Positions 57,421 to 64,000 of a stretch of DNA of 64,000 nucleotides are shown piece after piece. The position numbers and the translations under genes are program-made. Within the stretch, counting starts at the first letter, position 1, and each line of letters opens with the position of its first letter. A model generated the notes under the pieces. It saw nothing but the letters and a program-made list of their open reading frames with translations, had not been told where the DNA came from and did not search any database. The DNA is from Hemileia vastatrix (taxonomy: Eukaryota > Basidiomycota > Pucciniomycetes > Pucciniales > Zaghouaniaceae): assembly GCA_030280995.1 (NCBI GenBank), contig JASXTE010000002.1, positions 39,512,183 through 39,576,182 of the forward strand, in the 5' to 3' direction.

Positions 57421-58170
57421 TCCTCATAAACATTTCCAACTTATTTTTGGCCAAAAATCAGGTGGAAACTCTTTCCATATAAAATTACTTCTAATGCCAT
57501 GATTGACTAAAAATTGATTCTCATTGCCATATAGAGAGTTGATTCCATATGACTGGATCTGGCAAAAGTGTCACCAAAATTTTTGATAAACTTAAGTTTG
57601 AAAATTTTATGATGGAAAGTAATTGCAAGTCTTCTTCATTTTGTCAAGTAATCCTCATAAAAATTTCCACCTGTATTTTGGCCAAACTTCAGGTGGACAC
57701 TTTGGCCAAATTAAATTAATTCTAGTTCCATGTTGATAAAAAACTGATACTTATTGCCATATATAGATATTAAACCCATCAGACTGTGCCTTTCCAAAAG
57801 TGTCTACCTGAATTATGGCTAAACCTCAGTTGGACACTTTTATGATGCAGAGTAGCTAGGGCAAAAGTATTCTTCAGTTAATTTGGTATTCATAATAAAT
57901 TTATCCTCCTGAAGTTTATTCTAACTTGAGGTGGACAATTTCGGAAAGCACCAGTTAGTCACTATCCATCAAAAAATTGTTCACCAAAATTTTGGCTAAA
58001 ATTGTGGTGGACCCCTTTGATCAGCCACAGTCAGATGAGATCAACTCTTTAGATGGGAATGAGGATGATGTTTTGGTCAATCATGGAAATAGAAGTAGTG
58101 TGATGTGGCCAAATTACCCCCCTGAAGGTCAGACAAACCTCAGAAGGACACTTTTTAGCAGGGAGTAACT
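57421..58170. repeat. Short-period, decayed core units, one inverted
   Basis: Three cores without the AT-rich part follow at about 240-bp spacing (midpoints near 57590, 57815 and 57995). The segment after about 58010 is in the opposite direction: gatcagccacagtcagatga, then gatcaactcttt, is the inverse of the usual core left half. The plus-strand 63-codon frame 57977-58168 in it (QPQSDEINSLDGNED) matches translations of the cores on minus, so it is repeat sequence, not a gene. Confidence 0.65.
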
Positions 58171-58706
58171 GAGAAAAATCCATTTATCAGAAGGAAAATC
58201 TTTTATTGGATAGATGCCAAGGTTTCATACTTGTGTATTATGGTCAGTATTAATTTTGAAAGTGTATGTCCAAGCAATTTCATTGCCCATCATGACTCAT
58301 TTTGTTTTAAATGTTTCAAACTGCATGATACAGTATTAAGGTGTCACATAGTATAATTAAGTTCTATTAAGTGCCCTCCTATGATGCCTAAATTTATAAT
58401 TTAATATCTTACATAATAATTTTTTTTATATAAATTCATCAATATTTTATTTTATTATCAAATTTAATAGAGCAAGTATCCTGAATTATTATATATGCAT
58501 AAGCTTAGGTTAGATCAATTTGTGCTCAATTTGTGCTCATCAGAGGACCAAAATCAAGTTCTGGAGGATCAACTTGTGCATATTTTGGAATCAGTTGATA
58601 TTCTGTCTATAATCAATCTGAGAATAAATGTAAATCTAACTCTAATTTACTTATGTTTATAAAGTATTCATAAACCTGGCATATTTAAGGGACACTCTAA
58701 ATTTCA

Positions 58707-58750
58707 AGAGAGGGGATTTCTAGCAATTCACCCCTAGATTTCCCATGGTG
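58707..58750 (-). repeat. Right terminal inverted repeat of the 9.9-kb element
   Basis: Inverse of the left end with a few substitutions; its palindrome is decayed to GGATTTCTAGCAATTC (58714-58729). Confidence 0.7.
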
Positions 58751-59377
58751 TACGTGAGTATGAAAAAATGAGAACTGTGAGAAAGAAATCTAAAGAAGGA
58801 ATACAAATAGCTGAAAAAAGTATAATTAAAATAAAATGAATTATTTTTACGCTTTTCAATAATATTCATTCAGTATAAGCAATAGTAATTTAACTATTTC
58901 AAGTAAATTAACTATTGAATTAATTGAACAACTAATTAAATTAATACAGGAACTTTTTAACATGAGAATTTAAATTTAATCATATTAAATTAATTTAGTA
59001 ATATTGGTGACACAATTAAGGGTCAAGGAAGTGCCAAATATTGATGGATATTATTATATGATAAGTTGTATTTAGTTTATATAAATGTTATTATTAAAAT
59101 TGTAATTACTGTGTAAGTTAAATTTACACTTATAATATAATTTTGAATAATTTATTTATACATATAAATCACACCATGATATTATAGAATATTATATTTG
59201 TTGATGTAATACAATTTATTTAATAATAAAATTAAGTATAATATTTATTTTATTCATTCACAAAATATTTATAATTTTACTTAAATAATTTTTTGTATTT
59301 ACATAAAGTTATTCCTCTATATGTTTACAGCAATTTATTGTATAAATTACTGGACTCCTGAGATAGCCTGGCTGACA
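58751..59377 (-). repeat. Proximal part of gypsy-4 3' LTR
   Basis: In minus orientation it begins TGTCAGCCAGGCTATCTC right after the polypurine tract at 59378-59388. AT-rich thereafter. The 9.9-kb element interrupts it at 58750, and the remainder is probably at 48480-48859. Confidence 0.6.
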
Positions 59378-59387
59378 CTCCCTCACT

Positions 59388-62300
59388 CTAAAAAAACAAT
59401 AAAAAAATGCTAAGCTTTTTCTTTTTATACTTTTTTAACAGAGTAGAGAGATTTGAAATTTCCTTTCCAGGTATCCATGCATCATGTTCAGATGACTTGT
59501 TCTTATATCTCAATAAATATTCAATACCTCTTTCAGAAGTGATAATTCTATCATTGAGAATTTTATCAATTTCTGCAATTTCTGTGACTTCCTGAGGGTT
59601 TTTCTTAGGTCTTCCCCTTCTTTTGGGAAATAATTCACTGTTGGAAGTATAAGGTTTAAGCAAAGAAATGGGAAAAACAGGATGTTTTCTATCATATGGA
59701 GAATAAAATACAACTTTTACTGCATTATCACCAACCATTCTTTTAACAACAAATGGTCCTACAAAAGGATCTTTTAATGTGTTGTTACCTTGTAAATTGA
59801 AATGGACAGTGAATATCAACACTTCATCACCCTTGTTGGATGTGTATTCTTTATGGGATTTATCCCATCTTTTCTTTTCATATTCAAATGCTTTATCAAT
59901 ACAGCTTTGAGCATGTTTTCTGCATAGCTGTTGCATTTGCATAAAAGATTTTACACCAGGATGTAGTTCCAAATTAGGTAATTTATTATTGAGAATCTGA
60001 GCAGGATTATTTGGGACATAACCTAACCAAAGCTCAAAAGGCTTTTTCTCAGTGACAGAATGAACAGTGCTATTATATGCAAATTCAAGACCAGGCAAAA
60101 GAGTGACCCAGTCATGAGTAAATCTGTCATTGTCTTTATATTATAAACTAAAGGCACAATACCTTCTAATCATATCTTCCAGAGTTTGAATCATCCTTTC
60201 AGCTAGACCATCCGTCTGAGGATTATGAGCTGTAGATAACTTTAACTCACAGCCACAAATATCCATTATAGAGGTCCAAAACTCAGAAGTAAATTTTGGA
60301 TCTCTATCAGAGATAATCGCTTTTGGGAATCCAATAATATTAAACATGGAAGACCACCATAAGAAAGCTAATTCTTTTGTGGATACATCTTTGTGGGTTG
60401 GAATAAATTTACACATTTTTGTGAATCTATCTACTATCACCCAACAAGAGTTATAACTGTCTTTACCTGCTACAGGAATGCCAGTGACAAAATCCATGTT
60501 AATTATTTTCCAAGGAGCATTAGGTGCTTCAATATGTTGTAGTAAACCTGCTCTCTTACCTGTCAAACTTTTAGATTTTGGGCAAGAATCACAAGATTCA
60601 AAATATAATTTTGTATCTTCAGACATATTAGCCCACCAAGCAGTGTTTTTGATTCTAATCAATGTTTTTTCTAGATCAAAATGAACAGCTAATATGTCAT
60701 CATGACAAAGTTTGAGGATAGTTTTTTTCATAGAAGGGGCAATTACGATTACATTTGTCAGCTTTCTTCTATAATAAATATAACCATCTTCCATAGAAAA
60801 CTTTCCTTTCATCAAAGCACTTTGATATTTTGCAGGAAGAGTTTTAATCAATTCTTAAATTGAAGCATTCTTAGGATCATTTAAGATAGTAACTAATTTA
60901 TTTAAATCAGAATCTTTATCATATGAATCCAGTATTAATTGTAATAACTCTTCTTCCATATCAACTATAAATATACCATGGATATGAACAGTATCATCTT
61001 CAGGCACATAAGCAGGATTGGAATAATTATTTGGCAGAGGCAGTCTGGACAACATGTAAACATTGGAGTGAACATTTCCAGCTCTATGGATAATTGTCAT
61101 CTGTCCTCTGTATTCTTGAACAGCAAGTTGCCACCTGAACATATGTCTATTAGGTGTTTTCAGGTTTAAGAGGGACTTTAAAGCACTACAGTCAGTTACC
61201 AATTCAAACTTTTGGTCATCTAGATAGTAATGAAGTTTCTCAAGAGCCCAAACAATGGCTAAGCACTCTAATTGAGTGGCACCATATTTCAATTCACTAT
61301 TTCTTAAGGTTCTTGAAATATAACAAATTACAACTTCTGAGGATTTATCATTAATAATTTGTTTCTGGTGTAAGGCAGCACCCAGACCAACAAAACTAGC
61401 ATCTTTATACAGGACAAATGGTTTGTTAAAGTCTGGAAGAGCTAAGATAGGGGTTGTCATTAAGCAACTTTTTAAAGTATCAAAAGCTTTTTGACAGTCA
61501 CTATTACAGATGAATGCAACATCTTTCCTAGTGAGTTTGGTAAGAGGTAAAGCTATAAACTGATAATTTTTAATATATTGCCTGTAATAGCCACACATAC
61601 CCAAAAAACTTTGGATTTCTCTTACAGAAGTTGGTGCTTTCACATTTTGAATTGCAGCAACTTTGTTTTGGTCTACACAAATTTGTAGGCCTGACAAAAC
61701 CTGGCCAACGACTTTTAAAGATTGAAAACCAAATTTACCCTTTTTTAAGGACAGGTTTATATTGATTTCATCCATTTTTTGAAAAACTCTATTCAAGTGA
61801 ACCATATGTTCATCAAAGGTTTTAGAAAAAATTATGATATCATCAATATACACCATGAGCCATCCTTCAATGATTTCCAGATGGAAAATGTTATCCATGA
61901 CTTTAAACTGAAGGGGCTTTTTTGGGGCCAAATGGCATTCTAACATAATTATATATTCCCATATGAGTAGCAATAAGCAAAAAATTCTGAGAATTTTTCC
62001 CAACTGGAACTTGATGATACCCTTTGTTACCATCCAGACAACTGATAAATTTTGCACCTTGCAAGGTAGCATGAATTGAATTAATTCTGGGTAAAGGATA
62101 AATATCATCAACAGTATAAGTGTTTAATGGCCTGTAATCTCCACATAATCTAGCTTTATCTTTTTCATAAGAAATCAAGGCTGGGGAGATGACACAATAT
62201 TGGGGAGTAACATCCACTTTTTCAATGATGTTCATTTTTAATAATGTGGCAATATTATCTTCAATATCCTTTCTTTTTTTTGGAGAAGCAGGATATGGTT

Positions 62301-63399
62301 TTTTCCTAAGAGTAGGAGGAATATAATTCAAGTTACAGGATAAGGTAATTTTCATTTCTTCCTGAAAACTTCCTAAGACATGAGACCCATGAGCAAAAGC
62401 CATAGGGAAAGAAGTAATTGAGGAAATAATAGAATCCTTTTCTTCACTAGTTAAATGATCACCAAAAGAAGCAGTATTTATTTCATTTAATAAATCATCC
62501 ATCTCAATTGTTGGTCTGCCTTTACACTGGATTAGTGAGTTAAAAGACTTTAACAGATGCCCAGAAGGTTTTCTAGGGGAGGAAATTTTGAATTTTCTTT
62601 TGCCATTCAATCCCAAGGTGAAGCAATTATTTGCTGGGTCCAATTTCACACCAAACATGGTCAAAATATCATTTCCCATAATGAACCAATTGCTCAAATT
62701 ATCATTTTTCATAACCACAAACTCACAAATAGCTATGACAAAACCACCATTATATTTGATGAATACAGAGGTTTTGTATTTGCCAATAGGAATTAAGGTA
62801 GAACCATACCCTCTCCATTTTTCAGAAGTTATAGGTAATAATTTATTCAGATAATCCTTGTCTACTGAAGCTAAAGCTTTTTCAGACACTACACTTCCTC
62901 CAGCACCAGAATCAAGAACTACATCAACATTTTTACCATTAATGATAACAGGTGCCTTCAAAGGGGATATGGCTATAGGATTTTTAGTAATATCTTTAAT
63001 TATCTCAGCATTTTCTACTGAAGATAAATCCAATAAACATTCTTCAGATATATTATCTAAATAATGGAAATCCTGTTCCAACATGAAAACATCTTTAATG
63101 GATTCAATGTCATAGGAGATATTACTTTCACAGTCATTAGAAGAATCATTGACATTCATTTCAACTTCATCAGTGTCCTCATTGTGTTCAACAAGATTTA
63201 CTTTCTTGTCACAAACATGACCCTTTTGCCAAGGTTTTGTTAAATTTATAACAAGTATTTGTTGCATATTTTTTAGGTGCAACTGGGGCAGAGGGTCTAC
63301 CAGATTTTTCTGGGAGCTTGGTAGAGGGTTCATTCTGATCATTATAAGGTTTACTAAGGTAATTCTTAGGTTCATATCTATGGTTGAGTAGTACCTCAT
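59388..63399 (-). pseudogene. Gypsy-4 Pol: protease, RT, RNase H, integrase, chromodomain-like tail
   Basis: Same family as gypsy-3. Protease VLDSGAGGSVVS (about 62910-62945); RT LCGDYRPLNTYTVDDIYPL (about 62105-62150) and YIDDIIIF (about 61840); RNase H LYKDASFVGLGAALHQ (about 61370-61415); integrase CDSCPKSKSLTG, VDRFTKMCKF, SDRDPKFTSEFW and NPQTDGLAERM; chromodomain-like end IEYLLRYKNKSSEHDAWIP (about 59460-59515). Lesions: a frameshift in a T/A homopolymer in RT (about 61915), in-frame stops near 60852 and 60142 and a shift at the Gag-Pol junction near 63260. It is better preserved than gypsy-3, but not functional. Confidence 0.85.
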
Positions 63400-64000
63400 T
63401 ACAAATATTAATGAAAGAAGAATGTTCCCTCACATGCTCAGTTCTAGCTACAATTAAATCTCTAAGAGAAGTTGGCAATTTACACAAGATTTTATCTCTT
63501 CAAATATCATAATCCATCTTTGGATCAATTGCTCTCAGGATTTTTGTTACTTTCATCAGAAAAATAATGGGTTTTTCAACAGAGGAGGATATATATCTTG
63601 TATTCTCATACAGTCTTTGCTGAGCCAACCTAAATTTTGAACCACCAAATTGATTCTCAATCAAGGATTTCCACTCATTCCATGTATAATGGTTATTATC
63701 CAATAGAACAGATTCATACCACAACAAGGCTACATTGGAAAATAAAGAAATTAGCTTAGAAACAATTTCCTCATCAGGTAGTTTATAAGATCTCTTTAAA
63801 TTATCAATCCTTTGTATAAAGTGTTGCCAATCAGATGAAGAATCACCATCAAAGGTAGGATATTGATCCAACTTAGGCCAATTTTTCTGGCTACTGGAAT
63901 GTTCCATCCTATGGTTTAAATTATTCAAGGTTATCAGTTCCTGAAGTCTTGAAAGGTGTTCAGATATTTCATTATTTACAGAGGCAGCTGGCTCATGGTG
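63209..64000 (-). pseudogene. Gypsy-4 Gag C-terminal part (runs off window)
   Basis: The frame is open to the window edge (SRLQELITLNNLNHRMEHSS, then QKNWPKLDQYPTFDG, WQHFIQRIDNLKRSYKLPDEE, QFGGSKFRLAQQRLYE) and matches gypsy-3 Gag. It has a stop at 63497-63499 and a zinc knuckle in which the second Cys reads Phe (CYKFNK) and the rest is shifted by one base because of an extra A in aacaaaacc. After correction the knuckle end is WQKGHVC in the pol frame. The N-terminal part and 5' LTR lie to the right of the window. Confidence 0.8.

Larger units (their letters stand above)
48860..58750. mobile_element. 9.9-kb TIR-bounded element containing a palindrome array
   Basis: Left end CACCACGGGAAATCT, then GGGGGTGAACTGCTAG; right end, read inward from 58750 on minus, CACCATGGGAAATCT, then AGGGGTGAATTGCTAG. 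The inverted match runs over about 45 bp including TCTTTTGAAA-like sequence further in. TAC flanks both sides (48857-48859, 58751-58753), a 3-bp duplication. The CACCA start with a 3-bp duplication is reminiscent of CACTA-type elements, but no transposase is seen, so the class is open. Most of the interior is a tandem array (50130-57420). Confidence 0.7.

Overview
This is eukaryotic, AT-rich, repeat-dominated DNA. The best fit is a basidiomycete, probably a rust fungus (Pucciniales). That rests on gypsy Gag/Pol of the fungal type with a basidiomycete-style CCHC/linker region, a non-LTR element with tandem CCHC knuckles, endonuclease, RT and RNase H, a PIF/Harbinger transposase of the fungal type, and a TET/JBP-like 2OG-Fe(II) oxygenase like those expanded in basidiomycetes. 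CpG is visibly depleted in the repeats, mostly as CG to TG/CA changes. No intact cellular gene can be called with confidence.

Layout. 1-8703 (minus): two related gypsy elements. The 5' half of one runs off the left edge (Gag, protease, pre-RT linker, with a 234-bp MITE inside gag). Its 5' LTR abuts a truncated gag of the second, followed by that element's 5' LTR. 9430 to about 16330 (plus): a third gypsy element with a chromodomain-like C terminus, an intact 711-aa Gag, a broken Pol and a 3' LTR starting at 15411. 17507-21231: a 3.7-kb element with 49-bp inverted termini, carrying a TET/JBP-like dioxygenase (plus) convergent with a truncated Harbinger transposase (minus). 22688-27950 (minus): a LINE, immediately followed by a tRNA-headed SINE (27967-28552) whose 3' tail matches the LINE's and which shares the same target duplication. 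About 28565-32607: an island with normal CpG content, possibly remnants of host genes. 32624-38498 (plus): a second LINE copy with a 16-bp target duplication, interrupted by a 317-bp solo LTR. About 38500-48500: degraded DNA-transposon sequence, including an inverted repeat around an IS630/Tc1-mariner-type transposase relic, unrecognised coding relics, and relics of the Harbinger leader. 48860-58750: a 9.9-kb segment with inverted termini and a 3-bp flanking duplication, filled by about eleven 609-bp repeats each centred on a 46-bp palindrome. It appears inserted in the 3' LTR of a fourth gypsy element (59388-64000, minus), which is of the same family as the third and runs off the right edge.

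How it fits together. Almost everything is mobile DNA inserted into other mobile DNA, with readable insertion order: MITE in gypsy 1, gypsy 1 apparently in gypsy 2, solo LTR in LINE-B, SINE and LINE-A at one target site, palindrome array in the gypsy-4 LTR. The most noteworthy cargo is the TET-like oxygenase, a putative 5-methylcytosine oxidase, inside a cut-and-paste element in DNA that shows heavy CpG decay. The palindrome array is the most unusual structure. Coding calls were made by reading frames and motifs by eye, and no database search was possible.
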